The notes below the pieces were generated by a model that made no database searches, was not told the origin of the DNA, and worked only from the letters and a program-made list of their open reading frames with translations. Shown piece by piece: positions 1 through 6,567 of a stretch of 14,562 bases of DNA. Origin of the DNA: an uncultured Mailhella sp. Its GTDB lineage: Bacteria > Desulfobacterota > Desulfovibrionia > Desulfovibrionales > Desulfovibrionaceae. The position numbers were made by a program, and so were the translations under genes. Numbering within the stretch: position 1 is the first letter of the stretch; each line of letters begins with the position of its first letter. The stretch is from contig CALUWZ010000029.1 in the NCBI GenBank assembly GCA_944324625.1, positions 1 through 14,562 on the forward strand. The letters are read 5' to 3'.

Positions 1-1198
1 AGTATTCCAAAGTCTTGGCTATGAGCCGTTCTTCATTTTTCAGTAAATTAAATACGTCTTCCTCATTGCCCGAATTAATATCAATCTCCGCCGCTGATTT
101 GGGCTGCGAACCGAAATCCGTGTAGAATTCTTCCAAACTGTCAGCAAAATACTGCTGTATGCGTTTGGATAAATCAAAAAACTCCACGCATTCGGAAAAA
201 CACAAAACAGACAGCCGTTCCATTTCATTATTGAGTTCGCGGACATTGCCCTTCCAGACATACCCCAAAAGCGCCCGTTTCACGGCATCGGAAAAACGGG
301 GCATTTCCCTGCCTGCCTGCTTGCAGAAACGATCCAAAAATTTATAGGCAAGAAGCAAAATATCTTCCCCGCGTTCGCGAAGCGGCGGAATATAAATTTC
401 CTCCACTGCCAGACGGTAATACAAATCTTCGCGGAATCTGCCTTCTTCCATGGCTTTTTCCAAATTGGCATTGGTGGCAGATATAACTTTTACGTCAACG
501 GGAATAGTCCTGCTGCTGCCTATGCGGCAAATTTCTTTTTCTTCAAGAACCCTCAGCAGCTTTGCCTGATTGGCAAGACTCATATCGCCGAGTTCGTCAA
601 GAAAAACGGTTCCGCCGTTGGCTTCTTCAAAATATCCCTTGCGCTGATTGACTCCGGTGGCTATGCCTTTTTCTATGCCGAACATTTCACTTTCAAACAG
701 CGATTCGGGAATTGCGGTACAGTTTACGGCAATAAACGGGTTTTCCCTCCTCGGAGAATGAAAATGGATAAATTTTGCAAAAAGTTCCTTGCCTGTGCCG
801 GTTTCGCCGAGCAGCATGGTATTGATGGGATTTCTGGCAATATTTTCCGCTATTTTTATGGCCTGCTGCATTTTCGGGCTTTGGCCGATAATGGAACTGC
901 CCGAAAACGTTTCCTGCATAATCCCCATTAAATGCGTATTCTTGTGCTGCAAAGCGGCTTTTGCCCGTTCCAGCTCTTCATTTTGTTTTTTGAGTTCCTC
1001 AATCAAACGCGCATTATACAAATCCCTGCCTTCCACTTTCACCAGCATAAGCCCGAAAGCCTCTGCCAAGCGGTTTAATTCAGGGGTTGCATTGCCTTCA
1101 ACCGTGTATTCAAAAAGCTTTTTGTCATCGGCGGGCTTTCCCCATGCCAAATCGTCGCAAAGCGAAATCAGAATATCCAATATCTTGTGTTCATTCAT
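1..1198 (-). CDS. Sigma-54-dependent AAA+ transcriptional activator (bacterial enhancer-binding protein), 3' end outside window
   Basis: 399 residues are visible before the window edge. After an N-terminal segment of about 95 residues with a coiled-coil-like stretch (about 62-88) and no recognisable phosphoreceiver domain comes a sigma-54 activator AAA+ domain: Walker A GETGTGKE (131-138), Walker B GGTVFLDE (195-202), the arginine-finger region RFREDLYYRL (254-263) and the sensor II motif GNVREL (317-322). The C-terminal helix-turn-helix (Fis type) is expected in the missing part. The usual GAFTGA loop that contacts sigma-54 reads GIATGV (178-183). The gene starts 7 bases after the sctU stop, so it looks like the last gene of the leftward operon. 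ATG 1198 is chosen as the first start after sctU; its ribosome site is weak. A family member of this kind beside T3SS genes (compare HrpR/HrpS) is likely the system's regulator; that role is inferred. Confidence 0.9.
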   Translation of the reverse strand, partial: MNEHKILDILISLCDDLAWGKPADDKKLFEYTVEGNATPELNRLAEAFGLMLVKVEGRDLYNARLIEELKKQNEELERAKAALQHKNTHLMGIMQETFSGSSIIGQSPKMQQAIKIAENIARNPINTMLLGETGTGKELFAKFIHFHSPRRENPFIAVNCTAIPESLFESEMFGIEKGIATGVNQRKGYFEEANGGTVFLDELGDMSLANQAKLLRVLEEKEICRIGSSRTIPVDVKVISATNANLEKAMEEGRFREDLYYRLAVEEIYIPPLRERGEDILLLAYKFLDRFCKQAGREMPRFSDAVKRALLGYVWKGNVRELNNEMERLSVLCFSECVEFFDLSKRIQQYFADSLEEFYTDFGSQPKSAAEIDINSGNEEDVFNLLKNEERLIAKTLEY

Positions 1199-1205
1199 AA
1201 TCAGC

Positions 1206-2246
1206 TCATTTATTTTCTAAAGATTGAACCCATTTTAAAACTTCAGCCACCGGCTTTATCAAGTCGGCAGGAATATAGGCATTTTCCGTTCCCTCGGCAT
1301 AAAGACTGCGCGCAAGGGGCACATTGCGCATAATGGGTATGCCCTCTTCTTCCGCAACCTTTATCATGCGCTGGGCCAATAATCCTTCGCCTTTTGCCAA
1401 AATAACGGGAAGCGGCGTTTTATCCTTTTCATAATCCAAAGCAACCGCATAATGGGTCGGGTTGGTGACAAGCACCTTTGCCCTGCGTACGTTTCCCATG
1501 GAATTTTGTGCAATAAGTTCCTGATGCAGCTGCTTGCGTTTTCCTTTAATATGCGGATCGCCTTCCATTTCCTTGTATTCCCGTTTTACTTCGTCTTTGC
1601 TCATCATGTGCTGTTTGCTGTACTGCCATTTCTGAAACATGTAATCAAGAGCCGCAATCACGCAGAATGCACTGCTTGCATAAATAAGCAGGCCTTTCAC
1701 AGCATCGGCAATAATAGTCCACAAACTGTGAATGGTACCGGTCTGGATTTTAAAAAATACCGTGACATATTCAGACAAAACTGCATATACGGCATAACTT
1801 ATCACCCCGACTTTTATCATGTTTTTTAAAAATTCAACGGCATTTTTAACGGAAAAGACTTTTTTGAACCACTTGCTCGGATTTAAATTCTCCAGTTTAG
1901 GCATGGCCGCCTTCATGCTGAACATAAAGCCTACCTGCGCAAGATTGCCGATGAGAGCCATTCCCATAACCAAAAAAACAATGGGAAAAACAACCCAAAT
2001 AAACGCATCTCCTGCTACGGCAGCAATTCTTCCCGCAGCCTGCATGAACGGCATGTGAAAACTTTCAAACGTCACATAAAACATGTACATCATGATTTCA
2101 TAAATATTCTCACCCATGGCCACAAGATATGCCACAAGCGCCATGACGGTAAGCGCCGTGGAAATTTCCTGACTCTTGCAGACATCGCCCTTTTCTCTTG
2201 CCTCGCGAAGCCGCTTGGGCGTAGGCTGTTCGGTTTTATCGCTCAA
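1206..2246 (-). CDS. sctU: SctU (YscU/SpaS/FlhB family), T3SS export switch protein
   Basis: 346 residues, the usual length for the family. The start MSDKTEQPTPKRLREAREKG is the classical FlhB/YscU N-terminus. Four hydrophobic segments (about 29-47, 80-108, 145-165, 177-205) are followed by a charged linker and the cytoplasmic domain. The autocleavage motif NPTH is intact at 262-265, within VLVTNPTHYAVAL. In this family cleavage between N and P remodels the cytoplasmic domain and lets the system change from early to later substrates. The ATG overlaps the sctT stop by 4 bases, so translation is probably coupled. Nothing is broken. The neighbours S, T and V support the injectisome rather than the flagellar assignment. 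Confidence 0.96.
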   Translation of the reverse strand: MSDKTEQPTPKRLREAREKGDVCKSQEISTALTVMALVAYLVAMGENIYEIMMYMFYVTFESFHMPFMQAAGRIAAVAGDAFIWVVFPIVFLVMGMALIGNLAQVGFMFSMKAAMPKLENLNPSKWFKKVFSVKNAVEFLKNMIKVGVISYAVYAVLSEYVTVFFKIQTGTIHSLWTIIADAVKGLLIYASSAFCVIAALDYMFQKWQYSKQHMMSKDEVKREYKEMEGDPHIKGKRKQLHQELIAQNSMGNVRRAKVLVTNPTHYAVALDYEKDKTPLPVILAKGEGLLAQRMIKVAEEEGIPIMRNVPLARSLYAEGTENAYIPADLIKPVAEVLKWVQSLENK

Positions 2247-3055
2247 AATACGCCTCCGAGTTGATTCTGCAGGGAAGAAAACGCCTGCAAAAGCAAAGGC
2301 ATGAAACTTGTTACAAGAAGCCCAAAATAAAAAATAAGCAAAAACGAAGCAATGCCGCTTTTAATGGGCATGGCAAGAATATACACGTTCAACTGCGAGG
2401 CAAATCTGTTGATAAGCCCCAAGGATACGTCAGTCAAAAGGCAGGCAACAACAATAGGCCCGGAAAAAAGCAGCATAAGTTCCATAAGATAGCCCACCTG
2501 CGAAGCAAAAAGCACGGCAAGGTCAGGACGGACAAAAGTTTCTGCGGGCAAAAGCTCGCCCACCGGATAAAGCACATAACTTGCGTACAAAAACTGCAGA
2601 AAAACCAAAAACGCCCCGCCGGCAAAGAAAATATACACAATAGCCTGAAAAAAGAACGAACCGAGCGGAGAAGTCTGCTCTCCGGACAGGGGATCGGCTC
2701 CCATGGCCTGTGTCAGGCCCCTTTGGTTATCGATAAAAAAGCCGGCGGACTGAATGGCCCAAAACATAATGCCCACCAAAAGCCCTATGCACAGACCGAT
2801 AATGCATTCCTTAAGCAGAAGGGCAAGAATCTGCGCATACATTAAAAAACCGCTGCCTGAAATATGCACCTGCTCCATGACAAGCGGATGCAATACCATG
2901 TACAGGGAAAAAGCCACGGCAAACTTTATGGAACCAACCAAAATCTGCGAACCCATAAACGGCAGGATTATCATAACCATTAAAATCCTCGGCATGCCGA
3001 CGGTAATGGCCATAATATGATCAATAAGCTGCAAACTTTCAATGAGTTCCTGCAC
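2243..3055 (-). CDS. sctT: SctT (YscT/SpaR/FliR family), inner-membrane export gate component
   Basis: 270 residues of strongly hydrophobic protein with about six membrane-embedded segments, the normal length for SctT. The stretch NQRGLTQAMGADPLSGEQTS (113-132) contains the family's typical NxRG and DPLSGEQTSPLG pattern, well conserved in SpaR and YscT proteins. In known systems SctT, together with SctR and SctS, forms the helical export gate through which unfolded substrates enter the membrane channel. It lies 9 bases after sctS and overlaps sctU by 4 bases. The S-T-U order is the standard one for T3SS operons; the usual upstream partner sctR is missing here. Confidence 0.95.
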   Translation of the reverse strand: MQELIESLQLIDHIMAITVGMPRILMVMIILPFMGSQILVGSIKFAVAFSLYMVLHPLVMEQVHISGSGFLMYAQILALLLKECIIGLCIGLLVGIMFWAIQSAGFFIDNQRGLTQAMGADPLSGEQTSPLGSFFFQAIVYIFFAGGAFLVFLQFLYASYVLYPVGELLPAETFVRPDLAVLFASQVGYLMELMLLFSGPIVVACLLTDVSLGLINRFASQLNVYILAMPIKSGIASFLLIFYFGLLVTSFMPLLLQAFSSLQNQLGGVF

Positions 3056-3064
3056 GGTTTGCCT

Positions 3065-3319
3065 CTACAACAAATAAAAACGGGTAAAAATATCCTGCGA
3101 AAACTGCAGTATCTGACCGCTGAGCCAGCCGCCCATTAAAAACAGCGTTACAATAACGGCTATGAGCTTGACACCGAACGTGAGTGTCTGTTCCTGCAGC
3201 TGAGTAATGGCCTGAATGAGACTGAGCACTATGCCCACCAAGGACGCCACCACGATAGGCGGCAAAGAGAGCATAAGCACAAGATACAAAGCCTGAGCGG
3301 CGGCATTCATAACATCCAT
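3065..3319 (-). CDS. sctS: SctS (YscS/SpaQ/FliQ family), small export gate subunit
   Basis: 84 residues with two hydrophobic hairpin helices (about 10-37 and 47-68) separated by the conserved polar turn ITQLQEQTLTFGVK, a FliQ/YscS hallmark (usual length 84-90). Four copies of this subunit wrap the SctR/SctT core in known systems. An AGGA ribosome site sits 7 bases before the ATG. It is followed by sctT after a 9-base gap. The 55 bases between it and the end of the sctV reading frame show no recognisable terminator, so continued transcription from sctV is likely. Confidence 0.95.
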   Translation of the reverse strand: MDVMNAAAQALYLVLMLSLPPIVVASLVGIVLSLIQAITQLQEQTLTFGVKLIAVIVTLFLMGGWLSGQILQFSQDIFTRFYLL

Positions 3320-3374
3320 AGCACGTCCTGTAACCCAAATTTTGCCTGTTTTTCAAAACTGCCGCGAAGAACGC

Positions 3375-4127
3375 TTAAAAACGGATTCTTTCAATGGGCT
3401 GAACTGAAATTTCAGGCGTTATTTCCTGATAAGCCACAACAGGAAGTTCATAAAATTCCCCTTCGATAAGACGGCGCACATAACGGCGTATATCCATGGA
3501 GGCAAGCAGAACCGGTTTCTGCTTGCTTGTTTTTACTTTTGCAAAAACAATACGCAAAGCCTGCAAAATCCGTTTTGAATTTTCAGGGTCAAGAGCCAAA
3601 AATGCTCCTGCGGAAGTTTGGCGGATGGCTTTGCGCACAATTTCTTCCACCTGAGGGTCAAGCAAAATGGCAGGCAGCATATTATGGCCTTTTGAATACA
3701 TATAGCTGATTTGGCGTTTCAGGCCGCCGCGCACGTATTCCGTAAGCATAACCGTATCTTTTTCCTTGGGAGCCCATTCAATCAGAGTTTCCAGTATGGT
3801 GCGAAGGTCGCGGATGGAAACCTGTTCCTGCACAAGACGCTGAAAAATTTCCGCAATGCGCTGAACAGGCAGAAGGCGGGTTGTCTCGCGCACAAGGTCA
3901 GGACTTCTTTCTTCCATTCTGTCAAGCAGATATTTTGTTTCCTGCATGCCGAGAAAGGTTGAAGCATGACGGGCCAAAATAAGAGACAAATGATAAGCCA
4001 GAATCTGAGCGGGAGGCATGCAGGAAATGCCTGCACGCTCCAAAGACTGCTGATAGTTTTTGGAAACCCATATTGACTCTATGTTGGGCAGAAACGGCTC
4101 GCCGATTGCATAATCAATGCCGAGCAT
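3375..4127 (-). CDS. sctV: SctV C-terminal fragment: most of the cytoplasmic ring domain
   Basis: 250 residues counted from the first ATG (4127) after the third in-frame stop. It contains the well-conserved SctV cytoplasmic sequence: FLGMQETKYLLDRMEERSPD, ILETLIEWAPKEKDTVMLTE and RKAIRQTSAGAFLALDP, closely matching the YscV and chlamydial CdsV style. This part normally forms the nonameric ring that binds chaperones, gatekeeper and SctX/SctY. There is no convincing ribosome site before ATG 4127, so independent translation is poorly supported. It is in the same frame as the N-terminal fragment. If the stops are errors, this is simply the second part of one 698-residue protein. Confidence 0.8.
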   Translation of the reverse strand: MLGIDYAIGEPFLPNIESIWVSKNYQQSLERAGISCMPPAQILAYHLSLILARHASTFLGMQETKYLLDRMEERSPDLVRETTRLLPVQRIAEIFQRLVQEQVSIRDLRTILETLIEWAPKEKDTVMLTEYVRGGLKRQISYMYSKGHNMLPAILLDPQVEEIVRKAIRQTSAGAFLALDPENSKRILQALRIVFAKVKTSKQKPVLLASMDIRRYVRRLIEGEFYELPVVAYQEITPEISVQPIERIRF

Positions 4128-4136
4128 TATCAGGTT

Positions 4137-4181
4137 CTAGCGAGTGACGCGGACCTGAATTGTATCCTATTCAAGCATTCA
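4137..4181 (-). other. Cluster of three in-frame stop codons inside sctV
   Basis: Read on the minus strand from 4181: TGA, ATG CTT GAA, TAG, nine sense codons, TAG. No other in-frame stop interrupts the remaining part of the sctV frame. TGA (sctT, sctU, sctY, sctE) and TAG (the LcrH-like gene at 9944-9946) serve as normal terminators elsewhere in the window, so the genetic code is not globally changed. The first stop sits where SctV homologues usually have glycine (NEVPxxxG), which fits GGA to TGA. Confidence 0.9.
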
Positions 4182-5471
4182 TCGGGACATGGGAACTTCG
4201 TTCAGGTTCAGAATATCGGAAACGCCGGCAAGTCCCTGATTGGGGCGAATGTGAATGCCGGGAAACGGCACGCCCAAATCAAAATACAAAGCCTGACGCA
4301 AAGAAATCAGTTCGTCATTCAGGCTTTCATAATCGAGTTCCTGACCGAATTCAGGAGAAATATCCAAAATAATCGGAACGGTAGGCGCAAAATTATCTCC
4401 TTGGTCAGAACTTTTGGCTTTCTTCTTCGGCTTGGAGGCTGAAGGAGTAAGGGTTTTGGAAAGTTCTTCCTGAACGTCAGGCTGCTTGGGCGCACTGCGA
4501 AGACGCTTGAGCACATAGCCGAACCCTGCCACCAAAGCCGCAAGGGTCATAAGCTGAGGCTTCGGAAAACCGGGAATGAGGGAAAAAAGAAAAATCAATC
4601 CGCCTGCCATTAAAATAGCTTTGGGCTGAGCAAAAAACTGCTCGCCCACCTGCGTTCCGATATTGTCTTCACTGTCGCCGCTTCTTGTTATCAGAATACC
4701 TGCCGAAATAGATACCAAAAGAGACGGTATCTGGGAAACAAGACCGTCGCCGATAGTCAGAATGCCGTATGTCTGCAGGGCTTCGCTGCCTGTCATGCCG
4801 TGCTGGGTGATACCGATAACAGACCCGCCCACAATATTTACCACGGCAATAATCATGCCTGCGATACTGTCGCCTTTAACAAACTTCATGGCACCGTCCA
4901 TGGCACCGTACATTTGGCTTTCCAGAGAAACACGCTCGCGCCTTCTTTGTGCCTCTTCCATATCGATAACGCCGGCACGCATGTCAGCGTCAATGGACAT
5001 TTGCTTGCCCGGCATGGCGTCAAGGGTAAATCTGGCGCCGACTTCCGCCACACGTTCCGCACCTTTGGCAATAACCAAAAACTGCACGATAGTCAGAATC
5101 AGGAAAACAACGGCGCCGACGACAAAATTGCCGCCAAGGGCAAATTCGCCGAACGTAAAAATAATTTCCCCCGCATCGGCCTGCAGGAGAATAAGGCGCG
5201 TAGTGGTAATGTTAAGACCCACGCGAAACAGCGTGGTAAAAAGCAGCATGGTTGGAAAAACAGAAAAATCAAGCGCAGTTTTCACATACATGCTCATCAT
5301 GAGCATGAGAAAAGAAAGCACCATGTTTATGCCGATCAGCGTATCCACCACCGGCGTAGGCAGAGGAATAATCATAAGCGCAATGACAACAACGAGCAGA
5401 AACACCATATTGATGTCATTGTGTTTGGCTATGAGAGAAACGGCTTTAACGGATTTATTGAAAAAACTCAT
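4179..5471 (-). CDS. sctV: SctV N-terminal fragment: membrane domain plus start of cytoplasmic domain
   Basis: 430 residues from ATG 5471 to the TGA at 4179. About eight hydrophobic segments occupy residues 20-320. The FHIPEP-family core is clear: FRVGLNITTTRLIL (82-95), AKGAERVAEVGARFTLDAMP (135-154) and the cytoplasmic loop GKQMSIDADMRAG that follows. A lysine-rich linker (about 325-358) leads into the cytoplasmic domain, which runs to NEVPMSR and then stops. ATG 5471 is preferred over the upstream in-frame TTG 5477 because a GGGA ribosome site lies 7 bases before the ATG but almost touches the TTG. It begins 2 bases after the sctY stop. On its own it lacks most of the ring-forming domain and would not be expected to be fully functional. 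Confidence 0.85.
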   Translation of the reverse strand: MSFFNKSVKAVSLIAKHNDINMVFLLVVVIALMIIPLPTPVVDTLIGINMVLSFLMLMMSMYVKTALDFSVFPTMLLFTTLFRVGLNITTTRLILLQADAGEIIFTFGEFALGGNFVVGAVVFLILTIVQFLVIAKGAERVAEVGARFTLDAMPGKQMSIDADMRAGVIDMEEAQRRRERVSLESQMYGAMDGAMKFVKGDSIAGMIIAVVNIVGGSVIGITQHGMTGSEALQTYGILTIGDGLVSQIPSLLVSISAGILITRSGDSEDNIGTQVGEQFFAQPKAILMAGGLIFLFSLIPGFPKPQLMTLAALVAGFGYVLKRLRSAPKQPDVQEELSKTLTPSASKPKKKAKSSDQGDNFAPTVPIILDISPEFGQELDYESLNDELISLRQALYFDLGVPFPGIHIRPNQGLAGVSDILNLNEVPMSR

Positions 5472-5473
5472 GC

Positions 5474-5815
5474 TCAATTCCCTTTCAGCAGCAAATACTT
5501 GTCAAGCGTATCCTTTGCCTCGTCCCTGCGGCCTTCAAGGTACAAAGCCTGTGCTTTAAGCAGATAATAACAGGCCTGCCTGCCCACAAAAACGGAACCG
5601 TCAAAAAGATTCTGCAGATATTCCAAAGCCTGCGCTCCGTTTTTCTGCATAATCGCAAGGGACGCCGTCAGGGCAAAAATACTTTTGTCATAGGGATTGT
5701 TTTCCGTCATGACAAGCAGGGATTTCAAAATCTTTTCGGCTTTTTCGTATAAACCCATGCGGTAATACAAATATCCCAGAATATGCAGAGATTTCTGTTC
5801 GTCGATGTTGAGCAT
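5474..5815 (-). CDS. sctY: SctY (YscY-like), TPR-like chaperone of SctX
   Basis: 113 residues of helical, TPR-like sequence, with repeats around LHILGYLYYRMGLYEKAEKI (10-29) and YYLLKAQALYLEGRRDEAKD (82-101). YscY is 114 residues, has this fold and is encoded directly before lcrD/yscV, after yscX, as here. In Yersinia the YscX-YscY complex binds the cytoplasmic domain of YscV and is needed for export of early substrates. The ATG is next to the sctX stop (no gap) with a GGGGGA ribosome site reaching into the sctX end. The call rests on length, TPR character and gene order more than on sequence identity, because SctY proteins diverge strongly. A YscG-type TPR chaperone is the main alternative. 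Confidence 0.75.
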   Translation of the reverse strand: MLNIDEQKSLHILGYLYYRMGLYEKAEKILKSLLVMTENNPYDKSIFALTASLAIMQKNGAQALEYLQNLFDGSVFVGRQACYYLLKAQALYLEGRRDEAKDTLDKYLLLKGN

Positions 5816-6175
5816 TTATCCCCCGATCATAAGCCCGCAGTATGCCTGCAGGAGCGTTTTGTTTTCCTGCAGGGGAATCAGTTCTTCCTGAACAGTCTGC
5901 CGAACAAGGCTGTCCGTGCTTTCCTGCATTTTTCCTATGCATTGGTCAAGTGTCTGCGAAAAAACGGCAGGACGCAGAAGCTGCCCGTCCCCTGTGCTCG
6001 GCGAAAGGCTTTCTTCAATGATTTGTGCATAATTTTTGGGAGCATACAAATCTTCCAGCCCGGCTTCATACAAAACGGAAGCGGCAAGATTTTCGGCTTT
6101 GGGAAGAGCACTGCTGCCGTTGTATTCCAAAATATTCTGTATGCCCAAAGAAGAATCAAGCAAATTTATTTTCAT
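5816..6175 (-). CDS. sctX: SctX (YscX-like), early secreted T3SS component
   Basis: 119 residues, soluble, no signal peptide, mostly helical in its second half (about 75-115), compared with 122 residues for YscX. It lies between a SycN-like chaperone gene and sctY, exactly as yscX does in Yersinia. YscX is itself exported, is held by its chaperone YscY and docks on the YscV ring. A GGGGGA ribosome site lies 5 bases before ATG 6175. I recognise no strict residue motif, so the identification comes from synteny, size and partner genes. The SctX/SctY pair is known mainly from the Ysc family and Chlamydiae, which helps place this system. Confidence 0.7.
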   Translation of the reverse strand: MKINLLDSSLGIQNILEYNGSSALPKAENLAASVLYEAGLEDLYAPKNYAQIIEESLSPSTGDGQLLRPAVFSQTLDQCIGKMQESTDSLVRQTVQEELIPLQENKTLLQAYCGLMIGG

Positions 6176-6189
6176 AAAATCCCCCGTGC

Positions 6190-6564
6190 TTACTGCATTA
6201 ACTGCTGAAATTTGTCATTCAGATAATAAACGGCATTTTCAAGTTCCGTTCCGGAAACAAGCCCGTCCGGGGAAAAACGCAGGCCTAGTATGCAGCTGTC
6301 CCCGGCAATACTGCCGTATACGGGAGGAACATGGGCTTTTTCATAGGAGCAGAACTCCAAAAGCTTGAGCGGAAACATGCTGTCGTAAGTATCGTATTTT
6401 TTTGCCATATACACCAAAAGTTCTTCGTCGCTGCCCTGCTTTTGCCGCTCAAAAAAGACCATGCCGACGTCCTGAATCTCAAGCCCGGCAATTCCCTGTT
6501 CGGAAAAAGCAAATTCCGCAATCCCGATGCGCTGTGCAAATTCCTGTAAAATATGCTCAAACAT
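6190..6564 (-). CDS. SycN-like small T3SS chaperone (CesT/SycE-type fold) for the gatekeeper
   Basis: 124 residues beginning MFEHILQEFAQRIGI, the amphipathic first helix typical of small homodimeric or heterodimeric T3SS chaperones. An alternating beta-type middle follows (LEIQDVGMVFFERQ, ELLVYMAKK), then a final helix ending near FQQLMQ. SycN (123 residues) sits at the same place, between tyeA and yscX, and with YscB binds YopN. By position this protein probably serves the SctW gatekeeper encoded just upstream. Its GGAG ribosome site lies 6 bases before ATG 6564, immediately upstream of the sctW TAA, so the two are probably co-translated. The fold and role are inferred from size, pattern and gene order. 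Confidence 0.7.
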   Translation of the reverse strand: MFEHILQEFAQRIGIAEFAFSEQGIAGLEIQDVGMVFFERQKQGSDEELLVYMAKKYDTYDSMFPLKLLEFCSYEKAHVPPVYGSIAGDSCILGLRFSPDGLVSGTELENAVYYLNDKFQQLMQ

Positions 6565-6567
6565 TGT

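Larger units (their letters stand above)
3375..5471 (-). pseudogene. sctV: sctV (YscV/LcrD/InvA/FlhA family), full-length frame interrupted by three in-frame stop codons
   Basis: Read in one continuous frame from ATG 5471 to the TAA at 3375, this stretch holds 698 codons before the final stop, the normal SctV size. Three of them are stops: TGA at 4179-4181, TAG at 4167-4169 and TAG at 4137-4139. Homology is uninterrupted on both sides and the codons between the stops (MLE, then DTIQVRVTR, then NLI) still read like SctV sequence, so no insertion or frameshift is involved. SctV is the nonameric export gate whose cytoplasmic ring receives chaperone-substrate complexes and the SctX/SctY pair. As written the protein would end just inside the cytoplasmic domain. 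The entry is called a pseudogene because of the stops; a sequence error, split expression or recoding are alternatives. All other T3SS genes in the window look intact. Confidence 0.75.

Noticed and set aside
789..1220. 143-codon plus-strand frame near the left end
   Set aside because: Antisense to the AAA+ regulator, whose motifs are unmistakable in the minus strand.
4137..4181. Selenocysteine (UGA) or pyrrolysine (UAG) readthrough of the sctV stops
   Set aside because: Mixed TGA and TAG codons at positions with no catalytic role, and both codons used as ordinary terminators in neighbouring genes. Not formally excluded, but much less likely than mutation or error.
5471..5477. TTG start for sctV at 5477
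   Set aside because: Overlaps the sctY stop and leaves almost no spacing from the GGGA site; ATG 5471 has normal spacing.
4663..5567. Long open frames on the plus strand opposite sctV (298 and 255 codons)
   Set aside because: They are antisense to strongly conserved sctV coding sequence; their translations are low-complexity (His/Lys/Asn or Ser/Thr/Pro rich) with no family resemblance.
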